64,000 nt of DNA from Palsa-948 sp964481195. GTDB taxonomy: Bacteria > Bacteroidota > Bacteroidia > Palsa-948. The translations under genes and the position numbers were made by a program. The notes beneath the pieces were generated by a model. It worked only from the letters and a program-made list of their open reading frames with translations, made no database searches and was not told where the DNA came from. The DNA lies in NCBI GenBank assembly GCA_964481195.1, contig CAYZTB010000003.1, forward strand, positions 45,875 to 109,874, read 5' to 3'. The stretch's first letter is position 1, and every line of letters begins with the position of its first letter. This document shows positions 8,253 to 15,125 of the stretch, one piece after another.

Positions 8253-9587
8253 TTAAGAGTTTGGTGTTGTTTTTTTGAAAAACTCATCGTAAGAAATTTC
8301 TTTCTTATTGAGCGTAAATGTATTTTTAAAAAGTTCTATTAATTTTTGGTCGTACAATCTCTCGTAAGCTCCTCTTATTTGCTTTTCATCCGCCATAACT
8401 TTTCTTACCTGCTCCTGAACAATGTCTTCCGGAACATCTTTCATGCCGCGCTGAGCCAAATTCATTTTTACAGCATTGGTAACAAAATGCTGCACTTCCT
8501 CTGTAGGCACCACAATTTTATGTGCTTTCAACAGATGATTTTCTAAAAGCTGCCACTTTAAGGCATTGGAATAGTTGCTATACTCTTTATCAATCTGATC
8601 TACAGAAATTTTTTCTTTATTGCTTGCCAATAAAAACTTTTTCAAAAATGCTTCAGGCAAATTAAGGTTTGCTTTCTTCATCAAGGACTCTATCACCTCA
8701 TTAAAAAATTTGCGGTCGCTGTCGCCAACAAACATTACTTGAAGTTCCTCGTTAATTTTTGCTTTAAACTCTTCTTCGCTATTTACTTTACCCGGACCAT
8801 ATATTTTATCAAACAGCTCCTGATTTACTTCGGCCTGCACAATGCGACTCAAGTTCTTTAATCGGAATTGTAGCGATACAGATTTTATTTTTTCTGCTGG
8901 CATTTCCAAAATTTCAGCAAGATAAGCAGCATCGTCCGAAATGCTACTCAAAACAATTTTATCTTCAATAGCAAGACCCAAGAATATATTTTTAACATTT
9001 GTAATTTTAGAAACATCCACCATGGCAGTTTTATAAATTCCTGCAGGCACTACGTTTCCGTCCCCATCCACTTCGGTAAATTCCCCTACTAGCACATCTT
9101 TATCTTCCGATTTTTCAGGATGAATAACCTGACCGTAATTTTTTCGGAAGTAGTCGATATGCTTGCCTATCAATTCATCATCCGCCTTTATGGAGTAATA
9201 ATCGTATTTATCTTTTGAAGAAAGCTCCACATTAATTTTTGGAGCCAAGCCAATATCATATTTAAACTCAAAATCGGTTTGCTTATCAAAGTCAACCAAG
9301 TTCTCAAGCTTAGGAAGCGGGTTTCCTAAAATCTCAATGTTGTTCTCATAAATATATCTGTGAAGCGAATCCGATAGCATGCCGTTTATCTCCTCAAACA
9401 TTATTTGCTTGCCATAGCGCTTTTTTACCATATCCACCGGCACCTTTCCTGGCCTGAACCCCGGCAAATCCATCTTTTTCTGATACTTTTTAAGCGCATT
9501 ATTATATCGATCCAAATAATCGGTAGGACCAATTTTTACTTTAATAACTGCATTTAAATCATCAATATTTTCCTTAACTATATCCAT
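8253..9587 (-). CDS. tig: Trigger factor
   Basis: A ribosome-associated chaperone and peptidyl-prolyl isomerase that meets nascent chains at the exit tunnel. The ribosome-docking signature GFRPGKVP is at the N-terminus. The protein is 444 residues long, with the N-terminal tail-binding domain, a diverged central PPIase-like part and a helical C-terminal domain. The central domain lacks an obvious canonical FKBP core, which is common in Bacteroidota trigger factors. It is the first gene of the tig-clpP-clpX operon and has a TATCTTTG -7 box just upstream. Confidence 0.93.
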   Translation of the reverse strand: MDIVKENIDDLNAVIKVKIGPTDYLDRYNNALKKYQKKMDLPGFRPGKVPVDMVKKRYGKQIMFEEINGMLSDSLHRYIYENNIEILGNPLPKLENLVDFDKQTDFEFKYDIGLAPKINVELSSKDKYDYYSIKADDELIGKHIDYFRKNYGQVIHPEKSEDKDVLVGEFTEVDGDGNVVPAGIYKTAMVDVSKITNVKNIFLGLAIEDKIVLSSISDDAAYLAEILEMPAEKIKSVSLQFRLKNLSRIVQAEVNQELFDKIYGPGKVNSEEEFKAKINEELQVMFVGDSDRKFFNEVIESLMKKANLNLPEAFLKKFLLASNKEKISVDQIDKEYSNYSNALKWQLLENHLLKAHKIVVPTEEVQHFVTNAVKMNLAQRGMKDVPEDIVQEQVRKVMADEKQIRGAYERLYDQKLIELFKNTFTLNKKEISYDEFFKKTTPNS

Positions 9588-9612
9588 TGTTCAATAAAAT
9601 ATTTATCGTTTT

Positions 9613-9620
9613 CAAAGATA
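9613..9620 (-). promoter_or_regulatory. -7 promoter box upstream of tig
   Basis: On the minus strand the sequence reads TATCTTTG, an exact match to the Bacteroidota TAnnTTTG -7 consensus. It lies 26 nt before the tig start codon and would give a short leader. No good -33 TTTG is visible at the expected spacing. Confidence 0.45.
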
Positions 9621-9701
9621 ACAGATTTATGCGTACAGGAAATATATTTAGAGGGTATAAAAACAGCCTATCAGAGTGTGTTTTTTCTGGGCATAATGCC
9701 T

Positions 9702-9709
9702 TAATTTTG
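9702..9709 (+). promoter_or_regulatory. -7 promoter box upstream of the 9747 gene
   Basis: TAATTTTG matches TAnnTTTG exactly and lies 37 nt before the ATG at 9747, so a leader of roughly 30 nt would result. The -33 region is poor. Confidence 0.4.
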
Positions 9710-9746
9710 TTTTATAATCTGTAGTTTTGACGGGAATAATAAAAAG

Positions 9747-10025
9747 ATGATAAAAAAATTTAATGAAAACTTAAATACAGCTGTCTTTACTACAAAGTTT
9801 GTAGTAAATGACAAGAATGATATTACATTAGTCACTCACGACAATGATGGTTCTTGGCAGTTTCATAGTAAAGATGAATGGGATAACATTGAGAAAGTAT
9901 CAATGGTCATAAGTTTGGGCGAAATAATTGAAATTGATAATACCATTCTAGACATTGCAGATTTACCATTAGGGGGCGAGGCATCTCGTCTTTCCGTCAA
10001 GAGCAAATGGAAAATAACAAAATGA
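9747..10025 (+). CDS. Small conserved hypothetical protein
   Basis: A 92-residue soluble protein with no signal peptide or membrane segment. It has the pattern of a widespread uncharacterised family: a strand with ITLVTHDNDGSWQF, then VSMVISLGEIIEID and a C-terminal DLPLGGEASR segment. I recognise this pattern (T/VSHD.DGDWQF ... VSL.EI) from many short hypotheticals but know no function. It overlaps the following lipoprotein gene slightly and begins the accessory patch between tig and tRNA-Leu. Confidence 0.65.
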   Translation: MIKKFNENLNTAVFTTKFVVNDKNDITLVTHDNDGSWQFHSKDEWDNIEKVSMVISLGEIIEIDNTILDIADLPLGGEASRLSVKSKWKITK

Positions 10026-10543
10026 AACACCTCTCCATAATCCTATTGATGTTTCTTGTTGCGTGCGGGCAAGAGAGTTCAGACAGGGATTTAAATTTGC
10101 CTGACAAAGTATCCCCTGTACTTAGAACTAACCTTTCTGAAACATCTCCCTTGAAGTTTTTAATGCAACTACAAAGAACCAATCACTTTTTAAAACCCAT
10201 CAATAACAAATCTGCAAACACATATCCATATATGGCGGTTTGCAATCCTATTGATAAAAATTGGATTTCCAAAAAGGATATATCAAAACTTATTCCTTAT
10301 TTGGACTCAAACAATGTTAGGGCGATACCTGTTTTTTCCACCTTGTCATCAATAACTTTTGAAAATCACGGACAATCAACATTGGCAAATGAGGCATACG
10401 CATTGGTTGTTGGATATCGGTCAGGAACATACCCGCCATACAGTAGTATTCCCCTAGGCGGAGATGAAAACGATTTATTTACTCTGAACGATTCTCTAAA
10501 AAAGGAATTGCTAAATTGGTGGCAAACAGAAGGGCAAAAATAA
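10022..10543 (+). CDS. Hypothetical lipoprotein
   Basis: The start at ATG 10022 gives a compact signal sequence and a lipobox ending in LVAC (MKHLSIILLMFLVACG), so the protein should be exported and lipidated. A GTG/ATG further upstream at 10007 only adds five polar residues. The mature part of about 160 residues has no domain I recognise. The start overlaps the end of the 9747 gene, suggesting co-expression. Its signal-peptide DNA closely resembles that of the truncated ORF at 10561, pointing to a local duplication. Confidence 0.6.
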   Translation: MKHLSIILLMFLVACGQESSDRDLNLPDKVSPVLRTNLSETSPLKFLMQLQRTNHFLKPINNKSANTYPYMAVCNPIDKNWISKKDISKLIPYLDSNNVRAIPVFSTLSSITFENHGQSTLANEAYALVVGYRSGTYPPYSSIPLGGDENDLFTLNDSLKKELLNWWQTEGQK

Positions 10544-10560
10544 CACCCACTATCTCCACA

Positions 10561-10692
10561 ATGAAACCCCTCTCCATAATCCTCCTTCTCTTTCTCCCGT
10601 TTTGTTTGTGGGGGCAGTCGATTCAAGGTATATGGTTTGATGAAAGCGGAAATAGTTTTTTAGAATTCAAAAATGACTCTTGTCTTACTTAA
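10561..10692 (+). pseudogene. Truncated secreted-protein gene
   Basis: A 43-codon ORF begins with a clean signal peptide (MKPLSIILLLFLPFCLWGQ). It continues with a start typical of lipocalin-like secreted proteins (GIWFDESGNSFLEFKN) and then stops abruptly. The stop overlaps the 3' end of the opposite-strand ATPase gene by 8 nt. The pattern is that of a gene whose 3' part was replaced when the neighbouring segment arrived. The first 30 or so bases nearly repeat the start of the lipoprotein gene at 10022. Confidence 0.55.
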
Positions 10693-11473
10693 CAGATTCA
10701 AATAAAATATCCATTTTGAGATTATTCTGCACATTGCCTGAATAGATATTAGATTGCAAACCAAAAGTAGTAATCATCGTAAGAAAAATAGATTTTTTAG
10801 TTTGAGTTTCGCTCTTAAAAATTCCAATTTTATTTCGCAGTTCGGCATCGTATTTTTTATCAATGATGAACGGGCTAATCGAAAATTTCATTTCACAGAT
10901 ATTTATAATACCCTCTCTTCGGTCAATTATTAAATCAATTTGCGCACCATTTGCAGATAGTGTATTTTTCCAAGAAAAAGTTTCCGCTTCTATCCCGCTT
11001 ATTCCTAACGCCCATTTAATTTGCGGAACATGAGCAAGGCAAACTTGCTCAAAGGCATATCCACTCCATGCTCTGTGTTTTGGACTATCAATCATTTTCA
11101 GCCAATGGTTCTTATCAAAAGTTTTATGACCATTAATAAATTTTATATGAAACAATGAAAAAAAATCACTTAGTTGGTAGAGACTATTTCTGAATTTTTT
11201 ACCAAAGGGTGTATACCGCCTGATGAATCCACTTTCTTCCAATTCATCAAGCAACCGGGTGAGACCTCCACCATTTGCAAATTTGCTTGCGACACAAATT
11301 TCTGCACGGGTAAGCCCCTTCCCTTTTTTGGCAAGGGCGGTTATAATGGCTTCGTGACGTTCGGCCCCAATAAATAGCGATTTATAAAGATTATTGAATT
11401 CTGATATTAGTAAGCCATTAGACTCAAAGCAAAGCTTGTTTATGTTCTGTGGTGCGCTAAACCCTTTTTCCAC
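10685..11473 (-). pseudogene. DUF234-type ATPase, C-terminal part after a frameshift
   Basis: Holds the winged-helix and DUF234 nuclease-like portion of an archaeal-type ATPase. It includes a HEAIITALAKKGKGLTRAEI helix-turn-helix segment and a C-terminal restriction-like domain with IDLIIDR and ICEMKFS (an E-x-K-like pair). The 5' end (EKGFSAPQNIN) is the continuation of the family's GGIPxYWxxVEKGxSxxQNI block. The first half of that block lies in another frame in the next entry. One missing base in the CCCC run at 11496-11499 would rejoin them, giving one protein of about 470 residues. Confidence 0.75.
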
Positions 11474-12108
11474 AGCGTCCCAATAAAATGGAATGCCCCT
11501 AATACCATGTAAAGTTGCACAAGCTGGTAATAATCCAATGTAATTTTTTTATACTCTAAAAGTTCCTTGCACTCGTTCAGCGTAAAAGGTTCTATTTTTA
11601 TTTTTTGGGTAACGCGATTATGCAAACCATCTTTATTGTTGATGAGTCTGCTAACCATCCATGAAGCAGCTGAGCCGCATACCAATAATAAAATATCTTT
11701 TCTTTCCGAAGCCCAGCTATTCCAGAAATGTTCTAAGGCAGGAAAAAAGCCTGATCGAGGAGTATCAAACCAAGGCAATTCATCAATAAAAATAACTTTT
11801 TTCTTTTGCTTAGACTTTTCTACGACCCGCCTAATCTGTTGAAAAGCTTCCATCCAGTTATCTGCATTTTTACGATCTGCTTGTGGATGTTGGTCCTGCA
11901 TGGACATATTAAAATTAGAAAGCTGCTCTTGTAAAGTTGCTTGAGCAAGCCCTGTAATCCTAAAAGTGAACTTACCCTCAAATACATTTTTTATGAGATA
12001 TGTTTTACCAATCCTTCGCCTTCCATACAGGGCTATGAATTCAGGTTTATTTGAAATCATTTTTTTATTCAAAATCTCTATTTCCTTTTCTCTCCCTACT
12101 ATAATCAT
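11440..12108 (-). pseudogene. DUF234-type ATPase, N-terminal AAA part before a frameshift
   Basis: N-terminal P-loop half of an archaeal-type ATPase family protein. The family opening IIVGREKEIEIL is followed by Walker A in GRRRIGKTYLIK and Walker B in VIFIDELPW. The sensor-like LLLVCGSAASWM precedes a lid domain. After YMVLGAF the reading frame leaves the family pattern (HFIGTLW) and soon stops, while the expected continuation is in another frame. The family is abundant and mobile in Bacteroidota and archaea and its biological role is unclear. Two palindromes lie directly upstream of the start. Confidence 0.75.
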
Positions 12109-12115
12109 GGTTTTA

Positions 12116-12158
12116 TATTTGGCTATAAATGCACTACAAATACACTTATAGCCAAATA
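12116..12158. promoter_or_regulatory. Palindrome 1 upstream of the DUF234 ATPase gene
   Basis: Thirteen-base arms TATTTGGCTATAA (12116-12128) and TTATAGCCAAATA (12146-12158) are separated by 17 nt. The arm core TGGCTATAA/TTATAGCCA is shared with palindrome 2. It lies 8 nt before the ATPase start codon (12108), a plausible operator or recombination site. Confidence 0.5.
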
Positions 12159-12175
12159 CAGTTTTTTTTTAAATA

Positions 12176-12210
12176 TGGCTATAAGTTGGTATAAAATTGA
12201 CTTATAGCCA
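12176..12210. promoter_or_regulatory. Palindrome 2 upstream of the DUF234 ATPase gene
   Basis: Eleven-base arms TGGCTATAAGT (12176-12186) and ACTTATAGCCA (12200-12210) are separated by 13 nt. They repeat the core of palindrome 1, so four half-sites occur within 95 bp. Confidence 0.5.
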
Positions 12211-12231
12211 ACTATTGTAAGAAAAAAGGTT

Positions 12232-12275
12232 AAAAAAATGAGAGCTTCGATTTTTATATCGAAAACTCTCATTTT
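12232..12275 (-). terminator. Rho-independent terminator after tRNA-Leu
   Basis: AAAATGAGAG (12235-12244) pairs with CTCTCATTTT (12266-12275), with an inner TTCGAT/ATCGAA stem. On the minus strand it follows the tRNA 3' end after one base and runs into a T-tract (A-run on plus at 12232-12238). The hairpin is nearly symmetric and could also act on plus-strand transcripts. Confidence 0.75.
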
Positions 12276-12276
12276 G

Positions 12277-12358
12277 TACGGGCGGAGGGACTTGAACCCC
12301 CATGCCTTACGGCACCAGATCCTAAGTCTGGCACGTCTACCAGTTCCGCCACGCCCGC
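12277..12358 (-). tRNA. tRNA-Leu (anticodon TAG)
   Basis: The minus strand folds as a class II tRNA. It has acceptor GCGGGCG with CGCCCGT, an anticodon stem CCAGA/TCTGG with loop CTTAGGA giving anticodon TAG, a long variable arm, and a GGTTCAAGTCC T-arm. The long variable arm fits leucine. The 3' CCA is not encoded. Length is 82 nt. Confidence 0.95.
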
Positions 12359-12969
12359 ATGCGTTTGGGACGCCAAAATTATTCTTTTTTTCTGAATGAA
12401 AGCTAACTCAATTAATCAATATTTTTTAGTGTGAAATGGGTAAAATATGTACTCTTTTCTGCTATGATAATTGACTAGACCTCTCTGCGCTGGAAGTGCA
12501 GAGGTTTGATGAAAGCGAGAATGAAATTCTCTTGCACAAATGAAAAAACATTTAACATAGCGTGATAATAAGATATCTCAAAAATAGAAATGGAAACACC
12601 CTCGAAAAAAATAGTCCCAATAAAAGCCACGAGCCTGTCTGCCTGCCGGCAGGTTACACTAATTTTCACTAATAATTTCGTGTTAATTCTTGCCCGACAT
12701 CTTTTTTATAATTTTAGATGGCAGGCGGGCGTGAAATTATGGGTTTCCATCCCTTCGGGGGTGGCGGGAATACTTTTGAGGCATCTACTAAACAAAGATC
12801 TGTGGCTAAGAAAGTCTTGCGCTGAAAGCGCATAGTTTCAACTAACGAACTGTAACAATGAATTGCATAGTAAGTCAGGTATTACAATTTTAGTGTAGTT
12901 ATTAGTTTATTAGCTTCAAACCTAAATTGACATTCTCTAATTTTATACCTTTCCAAATAATTTTCAAGC
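12359..12969. repeat. Gene-free spacer of 610 bp with small palindromes
   Basis: I see no supported gene. The spacer holds several short dyads: CTCTGC...GCAGAG at 12483-12503, a perfect CCTGCCGGCAGG at 12642-12653, and TGCGCT-GAA-AGCGCA at 12818-12832. It also has a CCCTTCGGGGGTGG stretch near 12750 that resembles the GC-rich elements found inside genes elsewhere in the window. The CACTAATTTTCACTAAT segment near 12657 resembles the repeat before thiS. TACCTTTC at 12946-12953 is a near-match -7 box for purK. Confidence 0.5.
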
Positions 12970-14124
12970 ATGAGTGAAGTAGCATTTTATAACAAACGAG
13001 TTGGAATTTTGGGTGGCGGTCAGCTAGGAAAAATGCTTTGCATAGCGGCTTCCGATTGGCATTTAGATACTTCGGTGCTTGATCCAACGCCAAACTGCCC
13101 CGCTTCCTTAGTAAGTAAAAAAGTTGTTCAAGGAGATTTTACCGATTTTGATGCCGTATATAATTTTGGAAAAACTGCAGATATCATTACCATCGAAATA
13201 GAAAATGTAAATACAGAGGCGCTTATCAAATTAAAAAGCGAAGGAAAAATAGTTCATCCTGATCCACTTGCGCTACAAATCATTCAAGATAAAGGATTAC
13301 AAAAAGAATTTTACAAAAAAAATAATCTTCCTACCTCTGCTTTTCTTATTTGCGATTCGGCAGCGCAAATTAAATCACAGATACAGGAAGGGGAAATTAC
13401 TTTTCCTTTTGTACAAAAGTTGCGAAAAGCAGGGTACGATGGAAAAGGGGTAGCTGTTTTAAACACCTCTGATGATTTACACAAATTACTTGAAGGCCCT
13501 TCTATCATTGAGCAGAAAGTATCTATCAAAAAGGAATTGGCAGTGATTGCCGCTCGAGATGTAAAAGGAAATGTAAACTGCTTTACTCCCGTTGAAATGG
13601 TTTTTGACGAAACGGCTAATCTGGTAAAATATCTTTTGTGTCCGGCACAAATAAGCGAAAGCAAATCTCAAGAAGCAATTGAACTGGCAACCAAAACAAT
13701 TAATGCATTTGGCATTTGCGGTTTGCTTGCCGTAGAAATGTTTTTAGATGATGCAAACAATATTTTAATTAATGAAGTTGCTCCTCGCCCTCACAATAGC
13801 GGTCATCACACCATCGAAAATGCTTACACTTCGCAATACGAACAATTGCTTAGAGCTATTTTAGGTGCTCCCGTTGGAAGCACCAAAATAATATCCCCTG
13901 CTGCGATGGTAAATATATTAGGTGCACCTGGCTTTTCAGGTCCTGTAATTTACCAAGGACTTGAAAAATGCATGGAGCAAGAAGGCGTAAAGCTTCATCT
14001 GTACGGAAAAAAAGAAACGAAGAGTTATCGTAAAATGGGGCATATAACTATTCTGGACAAAACAGTTGAAGGTGCTAAAAAGAAAGCTGAATACATCGAC
14101 CAACATTTAAAAACTATCGCATGA
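12970..14124 (+). CDS. purK: 5-(carboxyamino)imidazole ribonucleotide synthase PurK
   Basis: An ATP-grasp enzyme that carboxylates AIR to N5-CAIR in purine synthesis. It opens with the nucleotide-binding VGILGGGQLGKML and has the ATP-grasp core VQKLRKAGYDGKGV. The metal/ATP site segment is in LLAVEMFLDD and NEVAPRPHNSGHHTI. Its 384 residues are a normal length. The stop overlaps the purE start by four bases (ATGA), so the two consecutive enzymes of the pathway are coupled. Confidence 0.97.
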   Translation: MSEVAFYNKRVGILGGGQLGKMLCIAASDWHLDTSVLDPTPNCPASLVSKKVVQGDFTDFDAVYNFGKTADIITIEIENVNTEALIKLKSEGKIVHPDPLALQIIQDKGLQKEFYKKNNLPTSAFLICDSAAQIKSQIQEGEITFPFVQKLRKAGYDGKGVAVLNTSDDLHKLLEGPSIIEQKVSIKKELAVIAARDVKGNVNCFTPVEMVFDETANLVKYLLCPAQISESKSQEAIELATKTINAFGICGLLAVEMFLDDANNILINEVAPRPHNSGHHTIENAYTSQYEQLLRAILGAPVGSTKIISPAAMVNILGAPGFSGPVIYQGLEKCMEQEGVKLHLYGKKETKSYRKMGHITILDKTVEGAKKKAEYIDQHLKTIA

Positions 14125-14621
14125 AAAAACCTATTGTAAGTATCATTATGGGCAGCGACTCCGATTATCCAATAATGAATGAAGCGGCTCTTATCTTAAA
14201 AGAATTTGGTATTCCCTTCGAAATAAATATTGTGTCCGCTCATCGCACACCGGATAGAATGGTTGAGTTTGCAAAGGCTGCACACGTAAATGGCATTAAA
14301 GTAATTATTGCAGGAGCTGGCGGTGCCGCACATCTTCCAGGAATGGTTGCCTCGCTATCACCACTTCCTGTTATTGGCGTACCAATAAAATCTTCTAACT
14401 CTATTGACGGATGGGACTCTTTACTGTCAATTGTTCAAATGCCCAAAGGGGTTCCGGTGGCAACGGTTGCCGTAAATGGAGCTATGAATGCAGGCATTTT
14501 AGCTGTACAAATTATTGGCTCTAACGATCCGATTATTTTAAAAAAAATGCAGACCTATAAAGAAAGTTTGAAGAATAAAATTCTTGCTGCCAATAAAAAT
14601 TTAGGGAAGAAGAAAAAATAA
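14121..14621 (+). CDS. purE: N5-carboxyaminoimidazole ribonucleotide mutase PurE
   Basis: Converts the N5-CAIR made by PurK into CAIR. The class I PurE signature is intact: IIMGSDSDYPIM at the N-terminus, SAHRTPDRM with the catalytic His, and AGAGGAAHLPGM. The C-terminal stretch is lysine-rich (KKKK). Length is 166 residues, as expected. It is translationally coupled to purK. Confidence 0.97.
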   Translation: MKKPIVSIIMGSDSDYPIMNEAALILKEFGIPFEINIVSAHRTPDRMVEFAKAAHVNGIKVIIAGAGGAAHLPGMVASLSPLPVIGVPIKSSNSIDGWDSLLSIVQMPKGVPVATVAVNGAMNAGILAVQIIGSNDPIILKKMQTYKESLKNKILAANKNLGKKKK

Positions 14622-14720
14622 TTCTTGCACTTATTAGGATTACCTCCGGTGATCCCTCCTAATCCATGAAGTGGATCAAAAAAATGCAGCGCCTTACGGC
14701 TCTGCTTGATCTTCGCTCCA

Positions 14721-14748
14721 AAAGAATGCAAGCACACTTGCTTCTTTT
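14721..14748. terminator. Hairpin with T-tail between purE and tRNA-Arg
   Basis: AAAGAA plus GCAAG (with one bulged T) pairs with CTTGC plus TTCTTT around a CACA loop, followed by a T-run on the plus strand. It lies about 100 nt after purE and about 35 nt beyond the 3' end of the minus-strand tRNA, so it could serve either transcript. Confidence 0.5.
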
Positions 14749-14783
14749 TACGCTCGTATCAGGATATGTTTTTGATCATCGAG

Positions 14784-14857
14784 TGACCCTGGAGGGATTC
14801 GAACCCCCAACCACCTGATCCGAAGTCAGGTACTCTATCCAGTTGAGCTACAGAGCC
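14784..14857 (-). tRNA. tRNA-Arg (anticodon TCG)
   Basis: Cloverleaf on the minus strand. The acceptor GGCTCTG pairs with CAGGGTC, the D-arm is GCTCAACTGGATAGAG, and the anticodon stem CCTGA/TCAGG has loop CTTCGGA (anticodon TCG). The T-arm is GGGGGTTCGAATCCCTC and the discriminator base is A. No encoded CCA. Length is 74 nt. Confidence 0.95.
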
Positions 14858-15125
14858 AATATTATTAATTCAACATCATTATCAATTTCCTACTCCAAAT
14901 CTATACACCCTGCCTGACCGTTTATCTGCCAAAGGCATGACAGATAAAATATCCAGTTGAGTACTGACGCTCCGGTCAGCATCCTGATTGGCTCTGTCAC
15001 ATCTGGACTAGGAGCCAGTTTTTACAATCCGCAAAAATAGACATTTACATTGCGAATCATTAAAGAAACCACAATATTACATCACATTTAACGTTCCGTT
15101 TTCTTTAGTACCTTAGCTTAAATCG
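14858..15125. repeat. Spacer with short dyads and a 12-base tRNA fragment copy
   Basis: No gene is apparent. TTTATCTG...CAGATAAA and CTGAC...GTCAG form small dyads. TATCCAGTTGAG at 14950-14961 exactly repeats part of the tRNA-Arg D-arm region (14836-14847). TACCTTAG at 15109-15116 is a weak -7 box for the next gene. Confidence 0.4.

Noticed and set aside
12359..12969. Small open frames in the spacer before purK
   Set aside because: They are short, contain the palindromic repeats, and show no protein-like composition or context.
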